A stretch of DNA of 46,087 nt. Origin: an uncultured Clostridia bacterium. GTDB taxonomy: Bacteria > Bacillota > Clostridia > Christensenellales > UBA1242. The stretch is taken from positions 1 through 46,087 of the forward strand of contig CALVWC010000003.1 of assembly GCA_944364445.1 (NCBI GenBank). Direction: 5' to 3'. Shown here piece by piece: positions 7,988 to 16,089 of this stretch. The notes below the pieces were generated by a model. The model was not told where the DNA came from. It saw only the letters and a program-made list of their open reading frames with translations, and made no database searches. Position numbers and translations under genes: made by a program. The first letter of the stretch is position 1; each line of letters begins with the position of its first letter.

Positions 7988-9184
7988 ATGAAAATTGGAA
8001 TTGTGGGTGCGGGTGCATCAGGGCTTATGCTGGCTGGACTTTTGAAGAAAAAGGGCTTTGATGTTTATGTTTTTGATAAAAATGAAAAATGCGGAAAAAA
8101 GTTATACATAACTGGCAAAGGGCGATGTAATTTGACCAATCTTTGCTTGCCAGATGAATTTTTGAAGAATGTGGTGCGAGGTGAAAAGTTTTTGCGAAGT
8201 GCCATATACAATTTTCCGCCAAGTGAGTGTGTGAGATTTTTTAATGATTTAGGCTTGGAAACAAAAGTGGAAAGAGGAAACAGAGTTTTTCCAAAAAGCG
8301 ATAAATCAAGCGATGTTATCAAAACTCTTACAAAATTTTGCGAGGGTGTTAAGTTTAAGTTTTGTGAAGATGTGAAAAGTGTCACTTTCAACGGCGATTT
8401 TTGTTTAAAAACGCAAAAAGAGGAATATCATTTTGATAAGGTTGTAATTGCCACAGGAGGTGCAAGTTATTCTTCCACTGGCAGTGATGGAAGCGGATAT
8501 AAACTAGCAAAAAGTTTTGGACATAGTGTGGAGGAAATTAAACCAGCACTTTGTCCGATAAAGTTAAATGACGATGTTTCGTCTTTGCAAGGAGTGTCAC
8601 TTAAAAATGTTGCCATAAATGCGGAGGCAGACAAGAAAAAAAATCACCTTTTTGGTGAGATGATGTTCACAGATGTTGGAATAACTGGACCTATTGTTTT
8701 AAGTTTGTCAAGTTTAATCAATCGTGCTTCAAATGTGAAAATTTCCTTGGATTTAAAACCAGCGCTTGATGAAAAAACACTTGATGCAAGGCTACTTCGC
8801 GACTTTGATGCAAATAAAAACAAAAATTTTCTCTTCGTTTTAAAAGGACTTATGCCTCAGACACTTTGTAAATTTTTTGCTGAGAAGTGTGAAGTTTTTG
8901 TGGATAAAAAGGTGCATGACATAACAAAAGAAGAGAGGGTAAGGGTGGTTAAAACTTTAAAAAATCTTCCTCTTTCATATAATGGACTTTATCCTCTTGA
9001 AACGGGCATAATCACAAGTGGAGGGGTTAAGTTGGCGGAAGTCAATCCAAAAACTTTTGAAAGCAAACTTCAAAGTGGCTTATATTTTGTGGGCGAAGTT
9101 TTGGACCTTGACGCGTTAACAGGGGGATTTAATCTTCAAATTGCTTTTGCCACAAGTTATTTGTGTGCATTAAATTTGAATTAG
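7988..9184 (+). CDS. NAD(P)/FAD-dependent oxidoreductase, HI0933/YhiN family
   Basis: The 398-residue protein starts with a dinucleotide-binding Rossmann motif (GAGASG, residues 7-12), then the family block KKLYITGKGRCNLTN (~38-52) and the FAD motif VVIATGGASYSSTGSDGSG. The C-terminal GEVLDLDALTGGFNLQIAF is the usual second flavin-binding segment. The family is annotated as 'aminoacetone oxidase' or flavoprotein YhiN; its substrate is unknown. Start at 7988 is supported by GAGG 9 nt upstream and by the direct onset of the Rossmann strand; the longer frame from 7946 overlaps the previous gene. Confidence 0.92.
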   Translation: MKIGIVGAGASGLMLAGLLKKKGFDVYVFDKNEKCGKKLYITGKGRCNLTNLCLPDEFLKNVVRGEKFLRSAIYNFPPSECVRFFNDLGLETKVERGNRVFPKSDKSSDVIKTLTKFCEGVKFKFCEDVKSVTFNGDFCLKTQKEEYHFDKVVIATGGASYSSTGSDGSGYKLAKSFGHSVEEIKPALCPIKLNDDVSSLQGVSLKNVAINAEADKKKNHLFGEMMFTDVGITGPIVLSLSSLINRASNVKISLDLKPALDEKTLDARLLRDFDANKNKNFLFVLKGLMPQTLCKFFAEKCEVFVDKKVHDITKEERVRVVKTLKNLPLSYNGLYPLETGIITSGGVKLAEVNPKTFESKLQSGLYFVGEVLDLDALTGGFNLQIAFATSYLCALNLN

Positions 9185-9194
9185 CAATATTTGT

Positions 9195-9222
9195 TTGACA
9201 AACAACATAGAAATGATATATA
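9195..9222 (+). promoter_or_regulatory. sigma-A type promoter of plsC
   Basis: TTGACA (9195-9200) and TATATA (9217-9222) with a 16-nt spacer lie about 30 nt upstream of the plsC start codon. Confidence 0.75.
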
Positions 9223-9252
9223 AAAGATAGAGAATTAAATTTAGGAGGCGTT

Positions 9253-9870
9253 ATGCTACTTTGGCTGGCGAGAATATTGCTTTGGATACCACTTTCCATT
9301 ATGCATCCAACATATATTTATGGAAGAAAAAATAGACCAAAAGGCAAGGCGATACTTTGTTCCAATCATCGCTCTAATTGGGATATTGTCAACTATCTTC
9401 TTCACACCAAGGAAAAAGTTGTGATTTTGGCAAAAAAAGAACTTACAAAAAATAAGTTTTTTGGTTTTATCTTAAAACATTTGGGAGCAATTTTTATCGA
9501 CCGTGAGGGCAATGATATCAACGCGATTAAAGAATGTATGAAAGCATTAAAAGCGGATAAGAAATTGTTTATTTTTCCAGAAGGCACACGCCTTAAAGAT
9601 GAAAGTGCGATTATGGGCGAAATTAAAAGTGGGCTTGCACTCATTGCTATTAAAACAAAAACTCCTATTGTGCCTATGTGGGTGGTGCAAAAGCCAAGAT
9701 TGTTTAGAAAATCACAATGTATTATTGGCAAGCCGTTTGAACTTAGCGAATTTTATGGCAAAAAACTGGACGAAGAAACTTTGAACGAAGCAAATAATAT
9801 TGTTCGTGATAAAATGTTGGAACTTTATTATAATCAAGAAGAACTTCTTGGTAAAAAGAAAAAAAAGTGA
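9253..9870 (+). CDS. plsC: 1-acyl-sn-glycerol-3-phosphate acyltransferase (PlsC family)
   Basis: It transfers an acyl chain to lysophosphatidic acid to make phosphatidic acid at the membrane. The 205-residue protein has the HX4D catalytic motif NHRSNWD (H39, D44), a FIDREG block and the substrate-binding FPEGTR (108-113). An N-terminal hydrophobic segment (LLWLARILLWIPLSI) fits membrane association. AGGAGG is 6 nt upstream of the ATG. Its partner plsX lies 17 kb away in this window. Confidence 0.93.
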   Translation: MLLWLARILLWIPLSIMHPTYIYGRKNRPKGKAILCSNHRSNWDIVNYLLHTKEKVVILAKKELTKNKFFGFILKHLGAIFIDREGNDINAIKECMKALKADKKLFIFPEGTRLKDESAIMGEIKSGLALIAIKTKTPIVPMWVVQKPRLFRKSQCIIGKPFELSEFYGKKLDEETLNEANNIVRDKMLELYYNQEELLGKKKKK

Positions 9871-9887
9871 TTTTTATGCTGTTTTTA

Positions 9888-9929
9888 TTGCATACCACCA
9901 CAAGATGTTGTGTAGTATGCAATTTTTTT
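9888..9929 (+). terminator. rho-independent terminator of plsC (GCATAC palindrome, copy 1)
   Basis: TTGCATAC (9888-9895) pairs with GTATGCAA (9915-9922), with an inner CACCACAA/TTGTGT stem and a GATG loop, then seven T. The sequence is closely related to the reverse complement of the terminator at 32976-33015. Confidence 0.88.
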
Positions 9930-10039
9930 GTTGTTTGTGTGGTATATCAAAAAATTTTCGAATATATTTAATTTTCTTTGACTTTTTTCCTTTTATTTGG
10001 TATATTATAACAAATGATAAACAAGACAAGAGGGCAAAA

Positions 10040-11080
10040 ATGAGCGAAGAATTTAATTTAGATTTAATTGACAAAACTTTCACTTCCTATAAGAAAGGTC
10101 AAATTTTTGACGGAGTTGTGGTTTTAAAAAGAGAGGACGGCGTTATTTTTAATATCGGTGGAAAAAACGATGCGTTCATTCCTGCAAGCGATTTTGACGA
10201 CTATGAAAAAACTAAGATTGGCGACAGATTTTCTGTTATCATAACCAAGCAAAAAAATGAAGAGGGGTTGATTGAGGCGTCTATGCGTCTTGCGCGTGAC
10301 ATCAAAATTGCCAATCAAAATGCACAAAGTTTGAGGCTGGGAAGCAAATTTACTTTTGTTGTGACAAGTGTAAACAATAGTGGACTTTTGTCTAAAATGG
10401 GCGATTATTCCGTTTTTGTGCCAGCAAGCGAAGCGTCACTAAAGTATGTGAAAGATTTAAAGAGTTTTGTTGGAAAACAGCTTGAAGTTGTTGTGACGGA
10501 AATTGACCACGAAAACAAAAACATTATCGCCAGTGCCAAACTTTTGCAAGAGCAAATTAAAGTGGCAATGGAAAATAATTTTTGGAACAGCATTTTCATA
10601 AATAAAGTTGTTCAAGGAAAAGTTAAAAAAATTATGCCATATGGTGCGTTTGTGGATGTGGATGGCGTGGATTGCTTTTTGCATATCTCACAAGTTTCCT
10701 ATGACAAAATTGAAAATGTTGCAGAAGTTTTAAGCGAGGGTGAAACATATAAGTTTAAAGTTATCAAACTTGACCGCGAAAACAAAAAGGTGGAACTTTC
10801 CTATAAAGCGTTATTAGAAGACCCAAAAATTACGCGTGTCAAAGAACTTTCAGTTGGTGACAGAATGACCGCCAAAGTGGTTAAACTTTTAAGGTTTGGT
10901 GCGATTGTGAAAGCACCAAATGGTGCAACAGGACTTTTGCATATTCAAAACTGCACTGAAAATCGCACAAAGAACATCTACGAACTTGTGAAAGTTGACG
11001 ACGAAGTTGAAGTGGAAGTTATTGATAAAAATGAAGAAGAAGGTAAAGTTTCCTTTAAACTTGTGAATATGATAGCGTGA
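10040..11080 (+). CDS. S1 RNA-binding domain protein (ribosomal protein S1-like)
   Basis: The 346-residue protein is made of four S1 (OB-fold) domains at roughly residues 17-87, 100-170, 186-258 and 268-345; domain 3 has the best match (VQGKVKKIMPYGAFVDVDGVDCFLHISQ). This is the short S1/YpfD type of Firmicutes, which binds mRNA and may associate with the 30S subunit. The start at 10040 has GAGGG upstream; the open frame runs on to 9800 but that stretch crosses the plsC terminator and is not coding. An upstream box TATTATAA near 10008 may be its -10. Confidence 0.88.
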   Translation: MSEEFNLDLIDKTFTSYKKGQIFDGVVVLKREDGVIFNIGGKNDAFIPASDFDDYEKTKIGDRFSVIITKQKNEEGLIEASMRLARDIKIANQNAQSLRLGSKFTFVVTSVNNSGLLSKMGDYSVFVPASEASLKYVKDLKSFVGKQLEVVVTEIDHENKNIIASAKLLQEQIKVAMENNFWNSIFINKVVQGKVKKIMPYGAFVDVDGVDCFLHISQVSYDKIENVAEVLSEGETYKFKVIKLDRENKKVELSYKALLEDPKITRVKELSVGDRMTAKVVKLLRFGAIVKAPNGATGLLHIQNCTENRTKNIYELVKVDDEVEVEVIDKNEEEGKVSFKLVNMIA

Positions 11081-11105
11081 AATTTGATAAATGTTTGAAA
11101 ATTAT

Positions 11106-11134
11106 GTGACAAAATTGTTTTGATATGATATAAT
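11106..11134 (+). promoter_or_regulatory. promoter of the SAM riboswitch-metK unit
   Basis: GTGACA (11106-11111) and TATAAT (11129-11134) are 17 nt apart; the start site would be about 11141, the first base of the riboswitch. Confidence 0.75.
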
Positions 11135-11140
11135 GTTAAT

Positions 11141-11266
11141 ATCCATGAAGAGTGTGCGAGGGACAGCCCCTTTGACCACACAGCAACCTAGTTCTTGACC
11201 AAGGTGCTAATGGCTGAGTCGATGGGTAAGAATGGAATTTTAACCCATCAAGTCGATGGGTTTTCT
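11141..11266 (+). promoter_or_regulatory. SAM-I (S-box) riboswitch with intrinsic terminator
   Basis: The sequence contains the S-box landmarks in order: AAGAG, GCGAGGGACAGCCCC, TTTGACC, CAGCAACC and AAGGTGCTAA, with GTGTG/CACAC closing P2 and TCCAT/ATGGA closing P1. A terminator follows: ACCCATC (11243-11249) pairs with GATGGGT (11255-11261), then a T-rich tail. The same ACCCATC can pair instead with GATGGGT at 11221-11227, the antiterminator; the 11-nt AGTCGATGGGT occurs at both 11217-11227 and 11251-11261. High SAM should stop transcription before metK, 43 nt downstream. Confidence 0.93.
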
Positions 11267-11303
11267 TGTTTTCTTTATGGACTTTTTTAAATAAGGAGGA
11301 AAT

Positions 11304-12389
11304 ATGTTAAGAACAATTACAAGCGAAAGTGTGAACATTGGGCATCCAGACAAAACTTGCGACACCATTGCAGATGCCTTTTTGGATGAGGCGTTAAGGC
11401 AGGATAAGGACAGCCAAATGGCAGTGGAGTGTGCCATTAAAAATGATAAACTTTTCATTTATGGCGAGGCGACAACAAGGGCTAAGATTGATTATGACAA
11501 AATTGCAAAAGAAATTTTAAGAGATATTGGCTATCAAAACGATTTTAAGATAATTAAGGAGATAAGCAAGCAAAGCCCAGATATTGCACAGGCTGTGAAA
11601 AAGAAAAAATTGTGCGCTAATGACCAGGGGATGATGTTTGGATATGCCACAAATGAAACAAAAGAGTTTATGCCTCTGCCAATTTTGATTGCTCACAAAT
11701 TAATGAAAAAATACGACGACTTTAGGCGAATGGGCGATATGTTTTTTGCTGATGCAAAATGTCAGGTGAGTGTGGAGTATGACGATTGGAAGCCTATAAG
11801 AATTTCCACGGTGCTTATAAGCGTTTCTCACTCTGAAAAAATATCCAATGAAGATATTTGTAAGGAAATTTTGGAAAATGTTGTGCTTAATGTTTTGGCA
11901 GAATATGAAAGTTTAACGGATGACAATCTGAAAATCTTAATTAATCCAAGTGGCAGGTTTACCATTTGGGGAAGTTTCGGCGACAGCGGTTGCGTGGGCA
12001 GAAAAATTATTGTTGACACCTATGGCGGAGTTGGCCGAGTGGGTGGAGGTTGTTTCAGCTCCAAAAACGCCACAAAGGTGGATAGGTCAGGTGCATATTA
12101 CGCGCGATATGTTGTCAAAAATGTGGTGGCACACGGCTATGCGGATATTTGCGAAATTGAAGTGGCTTATGCGATTGGACTTGATGAGCCTGTGACTGTT
12201 AACATTGAAACCTTTGGAACAAACAAGGTAAAATTAGAGGAAATTGAAAATTATGTTAAAAAGAACTTTGATTTTTCGCTTTCCAACATCATTAAGGAAC
12301 TTGACCTGTTGAAACCAATCTATAAACAGACCGCTTGCTATGGGCATTTTGGCAGAGAGGAGTTTTCTTGGGAAAAAATTAAAAAATGA
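11304..12389 (+). CDS. metK: S-adenosylmethionine synthetase (methionine adenosyltransferase), divergent
   Basis: It makes SAM from ATP and methionine. The 361-residue product keeps the key motifs: SESVNIGHPDK (H14, D16), DQGMMFGYATNET, INPSGRF, GRKIIVDTYGG and a version of the GGGAFSGKD loop that reads GGGCFSSKNATKVDRS, with both lysines and the Asp of KVDRS present. Changes from the usual form: GDQG is NDQG, ARHGGG is GRVGGG, and the protein is ~25-35 residues shorter than typical MetK. GGAGG precedes the ATG. Control by the SAM-I riboswitch just upstream supports the assignment. Confidence 0.93.
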   Translation: MLRTITSESVNIGHPDKTCDTIADAFLDEALRQDKDSQMAVECAIKNDKLFIYGEATTRAKIDYDKIAKEILRDIGYQNDFKIIKEISKQSPDIAQAVKKKKLCANDQGMMFGYATNETKEFMPLPILIAHKLMKKYDDFRRMGDMFFADAKCQVSVEYDDWKPIRISTVLISVSHSEKISNEDICKEILENVVLNVLAEYESLTDDNLKILINPSGRFTIWGSFGDSGCVGRKIIVDTYGGVGRVGGGCFSSKNATKVDRSGAYYARYVVKNVVAHGYADICEIEVAYAIGLDEPVTVNIETFGTNKVKLEEIENYVKKNFDFSLSNIIKELDLLKPIYKQTACYGHFGREEFSWEKIKK

Positions 12390-12400
12390 TGAATTTAATA

Positions 12401-12429
12401 TTGATAAATTAATTTTTTTGTGTTATACT
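12401..12429 (+). promoter_or_regulatory. sigma-A type promoter
   Basis: TTGATA (12401-12406) and TATACT (12424-12429) with a 17-nt spacer, 28 nt before the ATG of the coiled-coil protein gene. Confidence 0.75.
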
Positions 12430-12456
12430 GTAAAGCGTAATAAGTGAGGTGTGATT

Positions 12457-13380
12457 ATGGGATCGGTTAATCCATTAAAAAATAGATATAAAAATCCTAC
12501 TGACAGCAGTCAGTATGTTGGCGATGAAAGACAAAGAACAGATGCAATTGTAGCGGAACTTGCAGAAAATGAGCGTAGAAAAGTAGAAACATTTAAAAAG
12601 CTTGCAGAAGATCCGAGGCACATAGCGAAAAGAAAAGCGTATGCAGAGGAAAAGAACGCTAAACTTGAAAGGCGAAAAGAATTGCGTGCAGAACGTGACG
12701 CTGAGTTAGCCCAAAAAAGAACACAAGCGGCAATAAAGAAAGCGGTTATGGAGGCAAGTAAGGCAGAAAAAATTGCAAATGAAAAAGCGGAGCAAGAGGA
12801 GTTTATCGAACTTAGCAAAAAAACTGATTTAGATAGTCTTGTGCTTGCATATTATAAGCATCTTCAAAATCCAAAGTTCTTAGATTTTGCCATTTCCACT
12901 GTTCCTCAAATTCTTCCACATTTAGACGAAAATCTTTCACTAAATTGTTATGGTGAAACTTTCTTTAAGCATGAAAAGGCGTATATGGACAATATGCCAA
13001 AGTTGGTGGAAAAGTTTGGCTATAACAAGGTGGCGTCGCTTTTATACCGCGCATATCTACACAGCGACATAAAGTATAACAACCTTTTAAGTGAAACCGA
13101 GGATGGAAAACAACAAGCCTTGCTTATTTGGGGTAAGATTTTTGATAATAACTATGGATTAATCAAGGTTTCGGAATTTTCCAAACTTGACGAGGACGAA
13201 AAGGTGGCACTTTTTAAAGGTCTAGGTAAGGAGTTTGTTGAAGAAAATAAATCTAGGCTCATTTTTAGGTATAAAGCATTTATAAAAGCACTTCCTAAAG
13301 AATTTAAAAATTGCACATCAATTTTAAAGCTTCAAGAAGAAGCACAAAACGTAAATAAAGAGCGTTTTAGTAATAGATAA
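12457..13380 (+). CDS. unknown protein with charged coiled-coil N-terminal half
   Basis: The 307-residue protein has no signal peptide or membrane segment. Residues ~25-125 are very rich in Glu, Lys, Arg and Ala with heptad-like spacing (ERRKVETFKKLAED..., KNAKLERRKELRAERDAEL), which predicts a long coiled coil. The C-terminal ~180 residues are helical and less charged. Start at 12457 is preferred over the GTG at 12451 because GAGGTG then lies 6-7 nt upstream. It is a single-gene unit with its own promoter and terminator. I do not recognise the family. Confidence 0.8.
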   Translation: MGSVNPLKNRYKNPTDSSQYVGDERQRTDAIVAELAENERRKVETFKKLAEDPRHIAKRKAYAEEKNAKLERRKELRAERDAELAQKRTQAAIKKAVMEASKAEKIANEKAEQEEFIELSKKTDLDSLVLAYYKHLQNPKFLDFAISTVPQILPHLDENLSLNCYGETFFKHEKAYMDNMPKLVEKFGYNKVASLLYRAYLHSDIKYNNLLSETEDGKQQALLIWGKIFDNNYGLIKVSEFSKLDEDEKVALFKGLGKEFVEENKSRLIFRYKAFIKALPKEFKNCTSILKLQEEAQNVNKERFSNR

Positions 13381-13383
13381 AAG

Positions 13384-13409
13384 TAATCGCAAAAATGCGG
13401 TTATTTTTT
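13384..13409 (+). terminator. rho-independent terminator
   Basis: TAATCGC (13384-13390) pairs with GCGGTTA (13397-13403), loop AAAAAT, followed by T-rich sequence. It ends the coiled-coil gene. The rest of the gap up to 13621 is AT-rich and holds an AAGGAGGT with no ORF behind it and the promoter of the next gene. Confidence 0.8.
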
Positions 13410-13520
13410 TATAAAGCGAGGCAAACTAATCTTTAAGGAGGTAAATTATTTATTATTTAATTTTTGTTTTTAAAAACGAAAAAAATTTTCCATAAAATAT
13501 CTTAAAAGTTTTAAATTTAT

Positions 13521-13549
13521 TTGACAAATAATTTTAGTTATTTTAAAAT
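13521..13549 (+). promoter_or_regulatory. sigma-A type promoter of the glycosyltransferase gene
   Basis: TTGACA (13521-13526), 17-nt spacer, TAAAAT (13544-13549). The 5' UTR would be about 65 nt. Confidence 0.75.
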
Positions 13550-13621
13550 TAATAATGTATAGTAAGTTATACAAGATTAAAATCACACAACCATTTGGTT
13601 GATAACATATTGAGGTTTCTT

Positions 13622-14941
13622 ATGATAAATATTTATAATATCGCGAACATAGTTTTCTATGCGCTTCTTGGAATTTCTTTTCTTCTTCTTTTGCCAAGGA
13701 TTGTTATGTGCTTTATGGGTTGCGGAAAAGCAAAACAATTTAAAGAGGCAAAAAAGGAACATAAATATGCCATTCTTGTGCCAGCAAGGAATGAATCAAA
13801 AGTGATTAGGCAGATTTTGGATAGCATAAAAAATCAAACATATAATAAGGATAAACTTGAAACTTTTGTGATTGTGGAAAGTTTGGACGACCCAACTTGC
13901 GAAATCTGCAAAGAATATCAAAATGTGCATGTTTTTTGCAGGCAACACCTTGAAAACAAAGGGAAGGGTTATGCGCTTGATGAGTGCTTTTCATATATTT
14001 TAAATAACCAAAAAGGCATGAAAGAAGAGGACAAGTTTGAGGCGTTTTTCATTATGGATGCTGACAACGTGATGGCTAAGGACTATGTTTATGAAATGAA
14101 CAAAGTTTTTGATGCTGGCTTTGATGTTGGAACGGGTTATCGCGCAAATAAGAATTTTAACGACTCTTGGGTTAGTGCTTGCAGTGGGCTTTATTTCAAC
14201 TTTCTCTCCACTTTCAAAAACAAGCCAAAAGCAAAATTAGGGCTTGGAGTGCAGGTGACTGGAACTGGGTTTTATGTTTCCCGAAAAATTATTGAACAAC
14301 TTGACGGCTGGAAATTTAACACCTTAACCGAGGATTATGAATTTTCACTTTGTGCTGTTTTGCATAACTATTCAAGTTCATATAATGAAAAAGCGGTGTT
14401 TTATGACGAGCAACCATCTTCACTTAAAGTTTCTTGGAAGCAGAGAGTTAGGTGGTGCAAGGGTTTCATGCAAGCAAATAAAATTTTTCGAAAATCACTT
14501 TTTAAAAAGCGAATTGACACAAGTGGTAAAAGAAAATATGACCTTGTGGAAAACGCCACTTCACTTGCTCCAATCGTGTTTTCGCTTGTCAGTGTGGCAC
14601 TATACGCCGTTGTTAATCTTGTGCTTTTCATAATTTCAGTTATCACGCATAATCCTCTTTGGTATTATCCTCTTACATCCTTTGTGGGAGTCCTTCTTGG
14701 TTTTTATCTTCTCATGGTGCTTTACTCAGGGTTTATTGTTATTGTGGAGAGAAAAAGACTTAACGCTAAACCGCTTAATGCCTTTGTGGCATGCTTGACA
14801 AATCCTTGGTTTATGATTTTGTATGCACCAATTTTCTTCCAAGCACTTTTCACCAAAAATGTTGAATGGACGCCGATTGCACACACTTCAATCATTGATG
14901 TTGAGTCGGTTGGAGAAGAAGAAAAACAAGTTAAAATTTAA
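13622..14941 (+). CDS. membrane-bound family 2 glycosyltransferase
   Basis: The 439-residue protein has one N-terminal membrane helix (~5-28), a GT2 catalytic domain and a cluster of membrane helices at about 315-400. The catalytic motifs are all present: ILVPARNES, the DXD motif D146-A-D148, TED at 236-238 and QRVRW at 274-278, as in processive synthases of the hyaluronan/cellulose/poly-GlcNAc type. It would polymerise or transfer sugars at the inner face of the membrane; the sugar is unknown. TTGAGG 7 nt upstream supports the start at 13622 rather than 13595. It is monocistronic. Confidence 0.9.
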   Translation: MINIYNIANIVFYALLGISFLLLLPRIVMCFMGCGKAKQFKEAKKEHKYAILVPARNESKVIRQILDSIKNQTYNKDKLETFVIVESLDDPTCEICKEYQNVHVFCRQHLENKGKGYALDECFSYILNNQKGMKEEDKFEAFFIMDADNVMAKDYVYEMNKVFDAGFDVGTGYRANKNFNDSWVSACSGLYFNFLSTFKNKPKAKLGLGVQVTGTGFYVSRKIIEQLDGWKFNTLTEDYEFSLCAVLHNYSSSYNEKAVFYDEQPSSLKVSWKQRVRWCKGFMQANKIFRKSLFKKRIDTSGKRKYDLVENATSLAPIVFSLVSVALYAVVNLVLFIISVITHNPLWYYPLTSFVGVLLGFYLLMVLYSGFIVIVERKRLNAKPLNAFVACLTNPWFMILYAPIFFQALFTKNVEWTPIAHTSIIDVESVGEEEKQVKI

Positions 14942-14969
14942 ATTCAAGTTTTCACGCTTGAATTTTTTT
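14941..14969 (+). terminator. rho-independent terminator
   Basis: AATTCAAG (14941-14948) pairs with CTTGAATT (14957-14964) and runs into seven T. It starts on the last base of the glycosyltransferase stop codon. Confidence 0.85.
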
Positions 14970-15085
14970 ATTTTTTGCTGAAACCTTTGATATTTCCGAA
15001 AGTGTGGCGATTTTAGTTAAAATATTTTAACTAATATTTTTTCTAAAAAAGTTATTAAAAATTTTTAATTACCATATAAATTTGT

Positions 15086-15114
15086 TTGGAAAATAAAAAT
15101 TTTTATTGTATAAT
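15086..15114 (+). promoter_or_regulatory. sigma-A type promoter of degV
   Basis: TTGGAA (15086-15091) and TATAAT (15109-15114) with a 17-nt spacer, 26 nt before the ATG. Confidence 0.75.
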
Positions 15115-15140
15115 AGACATGGTCAAAAGGAGATAACATT

Positions 15141-16013
15141 ATGAAAAAAATTGCTATTGTTGTTGACAGCAACAGCGGTATAACGCCAAAAGAAGGAAAA
15201 CATCTTGGCATCAGCGTTGTGCCAATGCCGTTCATTATCGGCGAGGATGTTTTGTTTGAAGAAGTTGATTTGAAGCAAGAGGAGTTTTATCGTTTGCAAC
15301 GCGAGGGCGTGAAGATAACAACCTCTCAGCCAAACATAAATGAAATTGTGGAACTTTGGGAAAAATTATTAAAAACTCACGACCAAGTTTTGCACTTTAC
15401 AATGTCAAGTGCATTAAGTCAATCTTGCGAAACGGCGAAAAAGTTTGCCGAGGAAAATTTTCCAAACAAGGTTTTTGTGGTGGATAATAAAAGAATTTCC
15501 ATCACACTTAAAGCTTCTGTGTTCGACGCAATGAAACTTATTGAGCAAGGCTTGGATGCAAAAGAAATTAAGGAATATCTTGACAAGGACGCATTAAATT
15601 CCTCTATCTATCTTGTTGTTGACACATTAAAATATCTTAAGCAAGGCGGACGTGTCACACCAGCTGCGGCTGCAATTGGAACAGTTTTAAACATCAAACC
15701 TATTCTCACAATTCAAGGCGGAAAACTTGATAAATTTGCCATGGTGACAAACATTAAGTCGGCAAAAAAGAAGATGATTAACGCAATTAAAAAAGACATT
15801 GAAACACGATTTGCAAATTTTGTTAAAAATGGAGAGTTTGCTTTGGCGATAGCACACACAACCAACGATGAAAATGCGGAAATATTCAAACAAGAACTAA
15901 TGAAAGAATTTCCAAACATACCTTTCACTTATGTTGACCCTCTTTCTCTTAGCATTGCCACTCACACAGGTCCAAGAGTTTTGGCTGTTGGAGGATATCA
16001 CTTTGTGAAATAG
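15141..16013 (+). CDS. DegV family protein (fatty acid-binding, FakB-like)
   Basis: The 290-residue protein matches the DegV family throughout: IAIVVDSNSGI at the N-terminus, KITTSQPN (about 57-64), the MSSALSQS segment that corresponds to SSxLSGT, KYLKQGGRV (~176-184) and the C-terminal THTGPRVLAVG. DegV proteins hold a long-chain fatty acid and, with FakA, deliver it for phosphorylation and phospholipid synthesis; no fakA is in this window. AAGGAG lies upstream and the gene is flanked by its own promoter and terminator. Confidence 0.92.
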   Translation: MKKIAIVVDSNSGITPKEGKHLGISVVPMPFIIGEDVLFEEVDLKQEEFYRLQREGVKITTSQPNINEIVELWEKLLKTHDQVLHFTMSSALSQSCETAKKFAEENFPNKVFVVDNKRISITLKASVFDAMKLIEQGLDAKEIKEYLDKDALNSSIYLVVDTLKYLKQGGRVTPAAAAIGTVLNIKPILTIQGGKLDKFAMVTNIKSAKKKMINAIKKDIETRFANFVKNGEFALAIAHTTNDENAEIFKQELMKEFPNIPFTYVDPLSLSIATHTGPRVLAVGGYHFVK

Positions 16014-16019
16014 AAATTT

Positions 16020-16043
16020 AAGCGAGCAAATGCTCGTTTTTTC
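16020..16043 (+). terminator. rho-independent terminator of degV
   Basis: CGAGC (16023-16027) pairs with GCTCG (16032-16036), loop AAAT, followed by six T. Confidence 0.85.
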
Positions 16044-16044
16044 T

Positions 16045-16074
16045 TTGACAAATTTTATTATGTATTGCTATAAT
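16045..16074 (+). promoter_or_regulatory. sigma-A type promoter of the HIT-RNase HI gene
   Basis: TTGACA (16045-16050), 18-nt spacer, TATAAT (16069-16074) preceded by TGC (extended -10). This rules out translation from the in-frame codon at 16030. Confidence 0.85.
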
Positions 16075-16089
16075 TATGAAGAGGTTAAT

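Noticed and set aside
9800-10039. N-terminal extension of the S1-like protein
   Set aside because: It crosses the plsC terminator and has no ribosome site; GAGGG and ATG at 10040 fit the S1 domain start.
13431-13450. AAGGAGGT that could be a ribosome site of a small gene
   Set aside because: No start codon with an open frame follows at proper distance; the stretch runs into AT-rich sequence and stop codons.
16030-16089. Longer start for the HIT-RNase HI protein
   Set aside because: The stretch contains the promoter (-35 and -10) and the protein begins naturally at MKDCLFC.
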